Source: JASLDZ01 sp964242895 | GTDB lineage: Bacteria; Pseudomonadota; Alphaproteobacteria; Caulobacterales; Caulobacteraceae | Length of the DNA: 45,673 nucleotides | Direction: 5' to 3' | Assembly: GCA_964242895.1 (NCBI GenBank) | Contig: CAXTBN010000017.1 | Coordinates: 1-45,673, forward strand | Shown: one piece after another, positions 16,998 to 24,913 of the stretch | How the letters are laid out: every line of letters begins with the position of its first letter | Position numbering within the stretch: position 1 is the first letter of the stretch | Notes under the pieces: generated by a model | The model's database searches: none | Told to the model about the DNA's origin: nothing | The model's input: the letters and a program-made list of their open reading frames with translations, nothing else | Position numbers and translations under genes: made by a program

Positions 16998-19142
16998 TTG
17001 GGTCCCCTGCCCCGCTTTCCCTCACCTCGGCCACGCCGCCTGCCCCCTCGGGTGGGACGGGGGCTGGCGTTCGCCGCGGCGGTCGCGACCGCCTGGGCCG
17101 CGCACGCCCAACCGATCCCTTATGGTGAGCTGGGGGGCCCCGACACGCCCTCTACGCCGCAGCCCTACGCCAGCCTGCCCGCGACCGGCGGCGGCCTGCA
17201 CGGCGCGCTGGCCGCGGCGCGCTCCGGCGACGCCGGGCGGGCGCAGGCGGCGGCCGCCGGGCTCGACGATCCGGTGGCGCGCAAGCTGGTGACGTGGGCG
17301 CTGATCGACGGCGGAGCCAAGCTCGACTTCTTCACCGTGGAGCAGGCGCGCACGCAGCTCGCCGGCTGGCCGCGCGAGGGCCGGCGCGTGATGGCCGCCG
17401 AGCGGGCGCTGGACGGCTCCGGCCAGTCGCCGGCCGCCACGCTGGCCTGGTTCGGCGCGCGCGAGCCCTCCACCGCGGAGGGCGCGCTGGCGCTCGCCTC
17501 CGCCCTGCAGGCGCAGGGACGTGGGCCCGAGGCGCAGGCGCTGGTGCGGCGCTGGTGGCGCGACCGGGCGTTCGAAGCCGACGTGCAGGCGCGCATGCTG
17601 GCGCGCTTCGGCTCCACGCTGACGCAGGACGACCATGCGCGCCGCCTGTCCGTGCTGCTGTGGGGTCAGCAGGGACCGGCCACCCGCGCCATGCTGGATC
17701 TCGTCGGCCCCGACGGCCGCGCCCTCGCCGAAGCGCGGATGGCGTTCCGCGCCGGCCGCTCCGACGCGCAGGGCATGGCCGACGCCCTGCCCGCCTCCGT
17801 CGCCTCCGACCCCGGGCTCGCCTTCGACCGCGCCCGCTACCTGGACAAGCACGGCCTCACCACGGCCGCCGTCGCGGCGCTGCGCGGCGCGACGCCGCCC
17901 AGCAACGAGGCGGGCCAGGCCACCTGGACCGAGCGGCGCACCCTGATGCGCGCCGCCCTGGTCGCCGGCGACGCGCAGGGCGCCTACGTGGCCGCCAGCG
18001 GCCACGGCCTGTCGCCCGGCGGCGAGGCCTATTCTGACGCCGAGTTCTTCTCCGGCTGGATCGCCTTGACCAAGCTCAGGGACCCCGTCCTCGCCGAGCG
18101 CCATTTCGCCAACGTCCAGGCGGGCGGCCAGACGCCCGTCACCCTCAGCCGCGCCCTCTACTGGCGCGGCCGTGCGGCGGAGGCGGCGGGCCAGGCCGAC
18201 GCCGCCGCGGGCTGGTTCAAGCAGGGCGCCGCCTACCCGACCGCCTTCTACGGCCAGCTCGCCGCGAACCGCGCCGGCGTCGACCGCCTCACGCTCTCCC
18301 CCGACCCCGTCCCGACCGCCGCGGAGCGGGCCGCCTTCGAGGCGCGCGAGCCCGTGCGCGCCGCGCGCCTGCTCTCCGAGGCCGGCGAGCGCGACAGCTT
18401 CCGCGGCTTCGTGCTGGCGCTCGCCGACGGCCTGTCGAACGCGCCCGACCTCGCCATGCTCTACGACCTCGCCAAAGGGGCGGGCGATCTGGACCTGGCC
18501 ATGCGCGTCGCGCGGGTCGCCGGGCAGAAGGACCTGCCGCTGACCGGTCGCGGCTGGCCCACGGTGACCGTTGAGCCCGCGCCCGGCGGCGCGGAAACCG
18601 CCTTCAGCCTCGCCATCGCGCGCCAGGAGTCCAACTTCGACCCCCGCGCCCGCTCGGCCTTCGCGCGCGGGCTGATGCAGCTGCGGCCGTCCACGGGCGC
18701 GGCGGTCGCCCGGCGGCTGGGCCTCGGCTACAGCGAGGAGCGCCTGTACGAGCCGGCCTACAACGTGGAGCTCGGCTCCTCCTACCTGGGCGGGATCACC
18801 GACCTGTTCGGCGGCAGCTACGTCATGGCGGCGGCGGGCTACAACGCGGGCCCCGGCCGCCCGGCCAAATGGGTGGGCGAGTGCGGCGACCCGCGCGGCG
18901 GCGCGACGGACCCCGCCGACTTCATCGAGTGCATGCCGTTCGCGGAGACGCGCGACTACGTCCGGCACGTGATGGAGAACTACGAGATCTACAAGGCGAA
19001 GCTGGCCGGCGGCTCCGCCCCGCTGACGCTCGCCGCCGACCTGAAGCGCGGCTCGTGGACGCCCGGTCCGACGCTGCTCGCGGGCGCGACGACGCCGGGT
19101 CGCGGACCCATTCCCTACTCGGAGCTTAACAATTCGCACTGA
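16998..19142 (+). CDS. Soluble lytic murein transglycosylase (Slt-like)
   Basis: A 714-residue periplasmic enzyme that cleaves peptidoglycan to 1,6-anhydromuropeptides. A basic n-region and LAFAAAVATAWAAHAQ form the signal peptide. A long helical superhelix follows, with FFSGWIALTKLRDP and ALYWRGRAAEAAGQADAAAG typical of Slt70. The C-terminal goose-lysozyme-like domain has the catalytic Glu in IARQESNFDP, then ARGLMQLRPSTG, and AAAGYNAGPGR. FIECMPFAETRDYVRHVMEN follows. The start is uncertain: TTG at 16998 has GGAG seven bases upstream, while GTG at 17052 gives a shorter signal peptide. The mature enzyme is not affected. Confidence 0.9.
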   Translation: MGPLPRFPSPRPRRLPPRVGRGLAFAAAVATAWAAHAQPIPYGELGGPDTPSTPQPYASLPATGGGLHGALAAARSGDAGRAQAAAAGLDDPVARKLVTWALIDGGAKLDFFTVEQARTQLAGWPREGRRVMAAERALDGSGQSPAATLAWFGAREPSTAEGALALASALQAQGRGPEAQALVRRWWRDRAFEADVQARMLARFGSTLTQDDHARRLSVLLWGQQGPATRAMLDLVGPDGRALAEARMAFRAGRSDAQGMADALPASVASDPGLAFDRARYLDKHGLTTAAVAALRGATPPSNEAGQATWTERRTLMRAALVAGDAQGAYVAASGHGLSPGGEAYSDAEFFSGWIALTKLRDPVLAERHFANVQAGGQTPVTLSRALYWRGRAAEAAGQADAAAGWFKQGAAYPTAFYGQLAANRAGVDRLTLSPDPVPTAAERAAFEAREPVRAARLLSEAGERDSFRGFVLALADGLSNAPDLAMLYDLAKGAGDLDLAMRVARVAGQKDLPLTGRGWPTVTVEPAPGGAETAFSLAIARQESNFDPRARSAFARGLMQLRPSTGAAVARRLGLGYSEERLYEPAYNVELGSSYLGGITDLFGGSYVMAAAGYNAGPGRPAKWVGECGDPRGGATDPADFIECMPFAETRDYVRHVMENYEIYKAKLAGGSAPLTLAADLKRGSWTPGPTLLAGATTPGRGPIPYSELNNSH

Positions 19143-19189
19143 TCACGGAAACGTGATCGCGAGTGGCTCAACCCTGGGCTGAGCCGCTC
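19141..19189. terminator. Two tandem hairpins between convergent genes, probable bidirectional terminator
   Basis: GATCACG-GAAA-CGTGATC (19141-19158) is a perfect seven-pair stem with a GNRA tetraloop. GAGTGGCTCA/TGAGCCGCTC (19161-19170 with 19180-19189) is a ten-pair stem with one G-U pair. They fill the gap between the transglycosylase stop and the dehydratase stop. No U-tract follows on either strand, so they may act as processing or stabilising ends rather than classical intrinsic terminators. Confidence 0.55.
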
Positions 19190-19196
19190 GCCCGGG

Positions 19197-20180
19197 TCAA
19201 GCCGCGAGCGCCCGCGCGAAGACGTGCGGATCGACGTTGCCGCCGGAGGCTGTGACCAGCACCGTGCGGCCCTGCGCCTCCGGCCGGCGCTGCAGGGCGG
19301 CGGCCAGGGCGACCGCGCCGCCGGGCTCCAGCACGATCTTGAGGTGGCGGAAGGCGAAGGCCATGGCCGCGAGCGCCTCGGCGTCCGTCACCACCGCGCC
19401 GCCCGCGAGCCGCGGGCCGTTGACCGACCAGGTCAGCTCGCCCGGCGTCGGGGTCTGCAACGCGTCGCAGATCGAGCGGGCCTCCGGCGGATTGGCCATG
19501 CGGTCGCCCGCGGCGAGGCTGCGTGCGGTGTCGTCGAACCCGGCGGGCTCGGCGGACCAGACGCGGGTCGCGGGCGACAGCGCCTCCAGGGCGATGACCG
19601 TCCCCGCGGTCAGCCCCCCGCCCGAGCAGCAGACGTAGGCGAGGTCGGCGGCCTCGCCGCGCGCCGCAAGGGTCAGCGCCGCCTCGCGCGCCGCCGTGCC
19701 CTGGCCGGCGATGATGAAGCGGTCCTCGAACGGCGGCACGAGCACGGCGCCGCGTCGCGCGGCCAGGACGGCGGCGATCTCCTCGCGGCTCTCCGTGTAG
19801 CGATCGTAGGCGACCACCTCCGCCCCCTGCGCGCGCGTGGCCTCGACCTTCAGCGCCGGCGTGTCGGCCGGCATCACGATGGCCGCGGGACAGCCCACGA
19901 TCCGCGCCACGGCGGCGACCGCCTGCGCGTGGTTGCCGGAGGAGTAAGCGACGACCCCGCCGCGGAGCTCTTCGGGCGCGAGGCGCGTGATGCGGTTGGC
20001 GGCGCCGCGGAACTTGAACGAGCCCGTGCGCTGCAGGCACTCCGCCTTGACCCACACGCGCGCGCCGGCGGCCGCGTCCAGGGCGTCGGAGCGCAGCAGA
20101 GGCGTCTCCACCGCCAAGCCTGCGATCCGGCGCGCGGCGTCCTCGACGTCGGCGAAGGTGGGCGCGGGGCCGGCGGTCAA
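19197..20180 (-). CDS. PLP-dependent threonine/serine dehydratase family protein
   Basis: A 327-residue fold-type II PLP enzyme. The Schiff-base Lys is in GSFKFRGA, the substrate loop is YSSGNHAQAVA, the phosphate-binding loop is CCSGGGLTAG, and the C-terminal VTASGGNVD contacts the pyridine nitrogen. There is no ACT-like regulatory domain, so it resembles catabolic threonine dehydratase, serine dehydratase/racemase or threo-3-hydroxyaspartate ammonia-lyase rather than biosynthetic IlvA. The TTG start overlaps the TetR-gene stop as TTGA (20177-20180), so the regulator and enzyme are cotranslated. Confidence 0.85.
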   Translation of the reverse strand: MTAGPAPTFADVEDAARRIAGLAVETPLLRSDALDAAAGARVWVKAECLQRTGSFKFRGAANRITRLAPEELRGGVVAYSSGNHAQAVAAVARIVGCPAAIVMPADTPALKVEATRAQGAEVVAYDRYTESREEIAAVLAARRGAVLVPPFEDRFIIAGQGTAAREAALTLAARGEAADLAYVCCSGGGLTAGTVIALEALSPATRVWSAEPAGFDDTARSLAAGDRMANPPEARSICDALQTPTPGELTWSVNGPRLAGGAVVTDAEALAAMAFAFRHLKIVLEPGGAVALAAALQRRPEAQGRTVLVTASGGNVDPHVFARALAA

Positions 20181-20827
20181 GGGCGCGTCAGGCCGGTGAA
20201 GACGGTGTCCAGCATGGCGTCGCGCAGCACGGTCCCGTCCGCCCAGTCGATCCCCGGCCGGGTCAGGAACAGGGAGACGATGCCGTGGCAGGCGGCCCAG
20301 GAGGTCTGCGCCGCGACCCCGACGTCGGCCACGCGCAGGCGGCCGGCCTCGCCGATGCGGCGCACGCCCTCGCCGAACAGCTCGTAGGTGCGCGCGCCGA
20401 TGGTGTGCGCCTCGCCGTCCTCGTCCTCCGCCTTCGCGCGGGCGGCCAGGGGCGTGCAGAAGACGAGCCGGTAGGTGTTCGGGTGCGCGTAGGCGAAGTC
20501 GATGTAGCCCTCGAGCATGCGCCGCACGCGGTCCACCGGATCGAGCGCCTCGGCCAGGAGCGCCTCGTTGATGGCGTTCAGCGCGCGGAAGTGACCGGCG
20601 CAGATCTCGTCCAGGATCCGCCCCTTGTCGGGGAAGTGCATGTAGAGCGCGGTGGACGACAGGCCGACCTCGTCGGCGATGCGCCGGATGGTGGCGCCCT
20701 CGTAGCCCTGCTCGACGAACACGCGCTCGGCGGCCTCCAGGATCTCGGCGCGGCGCAGGTGGCCTGAGCCCTTGGCCTTGCGCTGCGAACGGACGGGGCG
20801 GTCGGTCAGGGTCAGGGTCAGGGTCAC
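20177..20827 (-). CDS. TetR/AcrR family transcriptional regulator
   Basis: A 216-residue repressor-type protein. The N-terminal helix-turn-helix is clear: LRRAEILEAAERVFVEQGYEG, then ATIRRIADEVGLSSTALYMH with FPDKGRILDEI. The C-terminal ligand-binding half, with FAYAHPNTYRLVF, resembles the WHG-type TetR C-domain. The GTG start lies at the end of a hexanucleotide repeat encoding TLTLTLT. It is divergent from the glycosyltransferase gene and upstream of the dehydratase gene; it probably regulates itself and one or both neighbours. The ligand is unknown. Confidence 0.87.
   Translation of the reverse strand: MTLTLTLTDRPVRSQRKAKGSGHLRRAEILEAAERVFVEQGYEGATIRRIADEVGLSSTALYMHFPDKGRILDEICAGHFRALNAINEALLAEALDPVDRVRRMLEGYIDFAYAHPNTYRLVFCTPLAARAKAEDEDGEAHTIGARTYELFGEGVRRIGEAGRLRVADVGVAAQTSWAACHGIVSLFLTRPGIDWADGTVLRDAMLDTVFTGLTRP
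20804..20827. repeat. Hexanucleotide tandem repeat (GGTCAG, about four units)
   Basis: GGTCAG at 20804-20809, 20810-20815 and 20816-20821 followed by GGTCAC at 20822-20827. It encodes the TLTLTLT start of the TetR protein. Since the unit is a multiple of three, unit gain or loss would change the N-terminus length without shifting frame. Confidence 0.8.
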
Positions 20828-20858
20828 GCCGTGTAACGGGCCTCCACGTGGGTACGAA

Positions 20859-20956
20859 GCTCTAGAGCGGATCGGCCGGGGGGTGAAGCGCGGGCGGAAC
20901 CCTGCAACCCGGCGTTGCTGGAGGTCGGCTCCCGCCAGCGTCGCAATTGCGGCGGG
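20859..20956. promoter_or_regulatory. Candidate operator palindromes between tetR-type and glycosyltransferase genes
   Basis: The 142-base divergent gap holds a perfect ten-base palindrome GCTCTAGAGC (20859-20868). It also holds a longer dyad CCCGCC...GGCGGG (20931-20936 with 20951-20956) enclosing CGCAATTGCG (20942-20951). TetR regulators usually bind such dyads near their own promoter. Assignment to this regulator is inferred from position only. Confidence 0.4.
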
Positions 20957-20969
20957 ACGGGGGCGAAGT

Positions 20970-22352
20970 TTGACGGGGCTGGCGAAGGTCGACGGCTGGG
21001 TGGATCGGTCCGCGCGCGAGTCGGCGCGCACGGGTCCCACCCTTCTGCAGTACAGTCTGGCGGCGGCGGGGACGCTGGCCTTGGCGGCCGCCATCAAGTT
21101 CGCTCCGTTCGGCGCGGCCGCGGCCCTGCGCACGGCGTTCTTCGCCGCGTTCGCCGGAGGCGCGGTCTGGCGCGTGGTGCTGATCGAGGCGGGGCTGCGC
21201 CGCCGACGACCCGCGCCGCGTCCGCTGAGCGACGCCGAGCTGCCGCGCTACACCGTGATCGCGCCCATGTATCGCGAGGGCCGCATGGTCGATGGCCTGC
21301 TCGCCGGCCTCGCCGCGCTCGACTACCCGCGCGACCGGCTGCAGGTGATCCTGGCGCTCGAGCCGGACGACGCCGAGACGCGCGCCGCCGCGCGGGCGGC
21401 GTCGGCGCGCTCGCCGCTTGCGGTGGAGGTGGTGCTCTCCCCGCCCTCCGGCCCGCGCACCAAGCCCAAGGCGTGCAACGCCGCCCTGCGGCGCGCCACG
21501 GGCGCGCTGGTCACCGTGTACGACGCGGAGGACCGGCCCGACCCCGGCCAGCTGCGCGAGGCGGCGGCCCGCTTCGCGCACGGAGCGGAGGCGGGTCGGC
21601 CGGCCCTGGGCTGCCTGCAGGCGCCCCTGCGCATCCGCCCCGGCCGCGGCTGGCTGCAGCGCCAGTTCGCGCTTGAGTACGCCGCCCTGTTCGAGACCGC
21701 CCTGCCCGGCTACGCGGCCCTCGGCCTGCCCTTCCCCCTCGGCGGCACCAGCAATCACTTCAGCGCGGAGGCGTTGCGCCAAGCCGGCGGCTGGGACAGC
21801 TGGAACGTGACGGAGGACGCCGACATGGGCTTCCGCCTCGCCGCCCTGGGCTGGTCCCTCGACGTGCTGGAGGCGCCCACCTGGGAGTCCGCCCCCTCGA
21901 AGCTGTCCGTGTGGACGCCCCAGCGCACCCGCTGGGTGAAGGGCTACATGCAGACCTGGGGCGTGCACATGCGCGCGCCCTGCGAGGGTGGCTGGCGACG
22001 CGCCGCGTCGCTGCAGCTGTCGCTGGGGCTGAGCCTGCTCTCGTCACTGCTGCACGGCGCGCTCGCGCTCGGCGTGGCGGCCTGCCTGCTCCTGGCGCTG
22101 GTGGACCTGCGCGCGCCGCAGCTGGCGGCGACGGACCTCGCGCTGCTGGTGGGCGGCTGGGCTTCGGCGGTGGCGGCGATGGCGGAGGGCGAGCGCGTCC
22201 GGGGCGGAGCCTTGCGCCTGCGCGACGCCCTGTCGGCGACGCTGTACTGGCCGTTGCAGTCGCTGGCCGGCGTGTTCGCCGCCTGGCAGCTGGTCGCCAA
22301 GCCGTTCCACTGGGACAAGACGCCCCACGAGCCCGAAGAAGCGCTCTCCTAG
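20970..22352 (+). CDS. Family-2 processive-type membrane glycosyltransferase
   Basis: A 460-residue inner-membrane GT2. An N-terminal hydrophobic segment (LLQYSLAAAGTLALAAAIKF) precedes the catalytic domain: YTVIAPMYREGRMVDGLL, DYPRDRLQVILALEPDD, VTVYDAEDRPDPGQL (DxD-type), NVTEDADMGFRLAALGW (ED) and QRTRWVKGYMQTW (Q..RW), as in cellulose-synthase-like and beta-glycan synthases. C-terminal hydrophobic helices follow. The polymer or glycolipid made is unknown. The start is uncertain; I use TTG at 20970, with a G-rich stretch upstream, because everything further upstream is Arg-rich and overlaps the TetR gene. Its TAG stop directly abuts the convergent murG stop. Confidence 0.8.
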   Translation: MTGLAKVDGWVDRSARESARTGPTLLQYSLAAAGTLALAAAIKFAPFGAAAALRTAFFAAFAGGAVWRVVLIEAGLRRRRPAPRPLSDAELPRYTVIAPMYREGRMVDGLLAGLAALDYPRDRLQVILALEPDDAETRAAARAASARSPLAVEVVLSPPSGPRTKPKACNAALRRATGALVTVYDAEDRPDPGQLREAAARFAHGAEAGRPALGCLQAPLRIRPGRGWLQRQFALEYAALFETALPGYAALGLPFPLGGTSNHFSAEALRQAGGWDSWNVTEDADMGFRLAALGWSLDVLEAPTWESAPSKLSVWTPQRTRWVKGYMQTWGVHMRAPCEGGWRRAASLQLSLGLSLLSSLLHGALALGVAACLLLALVDLRAPQLAATDLALLVGGWASAVAAMAEGERVRGGALRLRDALSATLYWPLQSLAGVFAAWQLVAKPFHWDKTPHEPEEALS

Positions 22353-23513
22353 CTAGCGCGCCACAGCCTCCACGACATCGGCGAGCGCCTCGGCGGCGTC
22401 CGGCTTGGCCACGCCGCGGGCGGCGGCGGAGCGGCGGGCGAGGTCGGCGGGATCGGAGATCAGCGCCTTGAGCGCCTCGGCGAGGGTTTCGGCGGTGAGC
22501 CCGCGCTCCTCCAGCGACACGGCGGCGCCCGCGTCGACCAGCACCTTGGCGTTGAACCACTGGTGGTTGTCCGCCGAGATGGCGAGGGGCACGAGGATCG
22601 ACGGCAGCCCGGCCACCGCCAGCTCGCAGACGGTGGAGGCGCCGGCGCGGCCGATCACCAGGTGCGCCTTCTCCAGCCGGCCGGCCATGTTGCGGAAGAA
22701 GGGCGCGATCTCCGCCTCGACGCCCGACTCTGCGTAGGCGCGGCGAGCGAACTCAATGGACTCCATGCGAGTCTGCTGCTCGACGCGCAGGCGCACGCGC
22801 AGGTCCTCGGGCAGGAGCGTCACCGCGTCCGGCACGAGCTCGGACAGGAGGCGCGCACCCTGGCTGCCGCCCGTGACCAGCAGGCGGACCGAGGGCGCGG
22901 GCTCGGCGTAGGGGCGGTCGAACAGGGCGCGGATCTCCGGCCGCACGGGGTTGCCGACCACGCGCGCGCGCGCCGCGATCTTCGGCGTCGCCTTGCCCAG
23001 GATCGGGAAGGCGCAGGCCACCGCGTCCACCCGCGGGGCCAGGAAGCGGTTCACGCGGCCCAGCACCGAGTTCTGCTCGTGGATCACCGTGGGGATCCGT
23101 CCGGCCTTGGCGGCCAGCAGCGCCGGCAGCGACGGATAGCCGCCGAAGCCGACCACCACGGCCGGCTTCAGCCTGCGGTAGGCGCGGCGGGCCCGCGACA
23201 CGCCCGCGGCGATCGCCAGGCCGCCGCGGACCATGCCCACCACGTCGCCGCCCTGGAAGGTGGCCGCCTCCAGCGCCAGGCGCTCCTCGGCGGGGAAGTC
23301 CTGCGCGTACTGGGCGCCTCGCGCGTCGGTGGCGAGCACCACGCGCCAGCCGCGCGCGCCGAGGGTGCGGGCCAGCGCCTGGGCGGGGAACAGGTGGCCG
23401 CCCGTGCCGCCGGCCGCCACCACGGCGACCCGGCCCTCGCCGCCGCGCCGCGCGGCGGCCTGCGGCGCGGACGTCCCCTCCCCGGCCTCGCCGGCGTCCT
23501 CGGGATCAGCCAA
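22353..23513 (-). CDS. murG: UDP-GlcNAc:lipid I N-acetylglucosaminyltransferase
   Basis: A 386-residue GT28 enzyme that makes lipid II on the inner face of the membrane. VVAAGGTGGHLFPAQALA, VVGFGGYPSLPALLAA, IHEQNSVLGRVNR, LLVTGGSQGA and LVIGRAGASTVCELA are all present, and length is slightly long because of a 26-residue Ala/Gly-rich N-terminal extension. The TTG start overlaps the ftsW stop by eight bases. It is the last gene of the dcw run here; the expected next gene, murC, is absent. Confidence 0.96.
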   Translation of the reverse strand: MADPEDAGEAGEGTSAPQAAARRGGEGRVAVVAAGGTGGHLFPAQALARTLGARGWRVVLATDARGAQYAQDFPAEERLALEAATFQGGDVVGMVRGGLAIAAGVSRARRAYRRLKPAVVVGFGGYPSLPALLAAKAGRIPTVIHEQNSVLGRVNRFLAPRVDAVACAFPILGKATPKIAARARVVGNPVRPEIRALFDRPYAEPAPSVRLLVTGGSQGARLLSELVPDAVTLLPEDLRVRLRVEQQTRMESIEFARRAYAESGVEAEIAPFFRNMAGRLEKAHLVIGRAGASTVCELAVAGLPSILVPLAISADNHQWFNAKVLVDAGAAVSLEERGLTAETLAEALKALISDPADLARRSAAARGVAKPDAAEALADVVEAVAR

Positions 23514-24684
23514 GGGCGGCGCCGGCCCGCGCGGGGCCCTCGTAGGCGGCGTAGGCGCCCGGACGCCGGCGGGTGAGCGCGAGCGCCATGCCCAGCGTCA
23601 GTCCCATGGCCAGCATGGAGGAACCCCCGTACGAGATGAAGGGCAGGGTCATGCCCTTGGTCGGGATCAGGTTCAAGTTCACCGCCACGTTGATCAGCGC
23701 CTGCTGGCCCACGAGCACGAACAGCCCGGCCGCCGCCACCTGCTCGGACGGGTCGGACAGGCGCATGGCGCGGCCGAGCCCGCGGACCACGAGCATGGCG
23801 AACAGGGCGATCAGGCCGATGGAGAAGATCAGGCCGTACTCCTCTGCGGCCACCGAGTAGATGAAGTCGGTGTGCAGGTCGGGCACGTGCCGCTTCATGA
23901 TGCCCTCGCCGGGACCCACGCCGAACAGGCCGCCGTGGGCGATGGCCTCGGCCGCCTTGTCCACCTGGTGGGTGTCGGCCTTCTCAGGGCTCAGGAACTT
24001 GTGGAAGCGCGCGGCCACGTGGCCGAACGTCATGTAGATCACGCCGAAGCCCCCGCCCGCGACCCCGCCCAGGATGGCGATCCACCGCAGCGGCACCCCC
24101 GCCACGAAGAACGAGGCCCCGAAGGCGATGGTGATCAGCACCGTCTGCCCCACGTCGGGCTGCATCAGCAGCAGCGCCACGGCCAGGCCGTAGAGGCCGA
24201 AGGCGATGGACACGCCCGGCACGCCCTCGCCCTTCTGCGCCTCGGCGAACATCCAGGAGGCGAGCACGATCAGCGACGGCTTCATGAACTCGGACGGCTG
24301 AAGCGAGAAGCCGCCGAAGGCGATCCAGCGCGCCGCGCCCTTGGCCGAGTGGCCCAGCACCGGCAGCGCCATCATGATCGCGATCATGGCGATGTAGATG
24401 AAGAACGCCGCCCGCCGAACGCCGCGCGGCGACAGCAGGGAGACGCCCACCACGATCCCCGCCGCGAGCGCGCCGAACACGCATTGGCGCACGGCGTAGT
24501 GGAAAGGGTCGTGCATGTGCGTGCGGATGGCCGCCGCCGGGCTCGACCCGAACGACAGCATCACGCCGAGCCCGATCAGCACGGCGGTGATCCCCAGCAG
24601 AAGCCGGTCCGTGGTCCACCACCACACGCCCACCGCCGAGCGGTCGGTGCGCGCGAAGGCGTGGGGGGCGTAGGTCGAGGCCAT
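23506..24684 (-). CDS. ftsW: Lipid II polymerase/division protein FtsW
   Basis: A 392-residue SEDS-family glycosyltransferase that polymerises septal peptidoglycan with FtsI. About ten hydrophobic helices, ALPVLGHSAKGAARWI, FSLQPSEFMKPSLI, LLMQPDVGQTVL with the catalytic Asp, and NLIPTKGMTLPFISYGGSS. ATG at 24684 (MASTYAPHAFARTDRS) is chosen; an upstream GTG at 24732 would add 16 residues with no recognisable feature. It overlaps murG at its 3' end. Confidence 0.94.
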   Translation of the reverse strand: MASTYAPHAFARTDRSAVGVWWWTTDRLLLGITAVLIGLGVMLSFGSSPAAAIRTHMHDPFHYAVRQCVFGALAAGIVVGVSLLSPRGVRRAAFFIYIAMIAIMMALPVLGHSAKGAARWIAFGGFSLQPSEFMKPSLIVLASWMFAEAQKGEGVPGVSIAFGLYGLAVALLLMQPDVGQTVLITIAFGASFFVAGVPLRWIAILGGVAGGGFGVIYMTFGHVAARFHKFLSPEKADTHQVDKAAEAIAHGGLFGVGPGEGIMKRHVPDLHTDFIYSVAAEEYGLIFSIGLIALFAMLVVRGLGRAMRLSDPSEQVAAAGLFVLVGQQALINVAVNLNLIPTKGMTLPFISYGGSSMLAMGLTLGMALALTRRRPGAYAAYEGPARAGAALG

Positions 24685-24773
24685 GGCGTCCGGCGCTGGG
24701 CGAGTCGGCGGACGGCCCGCCTCGGTCGCCACCCTGGCGGGGCATGGTTAAGCGGGCGTTGCCGCTCGCCCGG

Positions 24774-24848
24774 TCAGGGCCTCTGCGGGCGCATCGTATA
24801 GACGTAGGCGAGCACGGCCGTGGCGAGGAGCGCGGCGAAATCGGTCAT
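24774..24848 (-). CDS. Candidate 24-residue membrane microprotein between murD and ftsW
   Basis: ATG at 24848 opens a 24-codon frame, MTDFAALLATAVLAYVYTMR followed by PQRP, ending with TGA at 24776-24774. It would be a single hydrophobic helix with a short positively charged C-terminus. It is co-directional with and between murD and ftsW, in an unusually wide gap for this tight cluster. There is no convincing Shine-Dalgarno sequence, and I know of no named family, so it is a candidate only. Confidence 0.35.
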   Translation of the reverse strand: MTDFAALLATAVLAYVYTMRPQRP

Positions 24849-24913
24849 GGCGGTCGGGCGCGATGGGCGCGGCTCGGAGCTTCGCTCCGCGGCGGCGCGG
24901 CGAGCCCGAAGCT

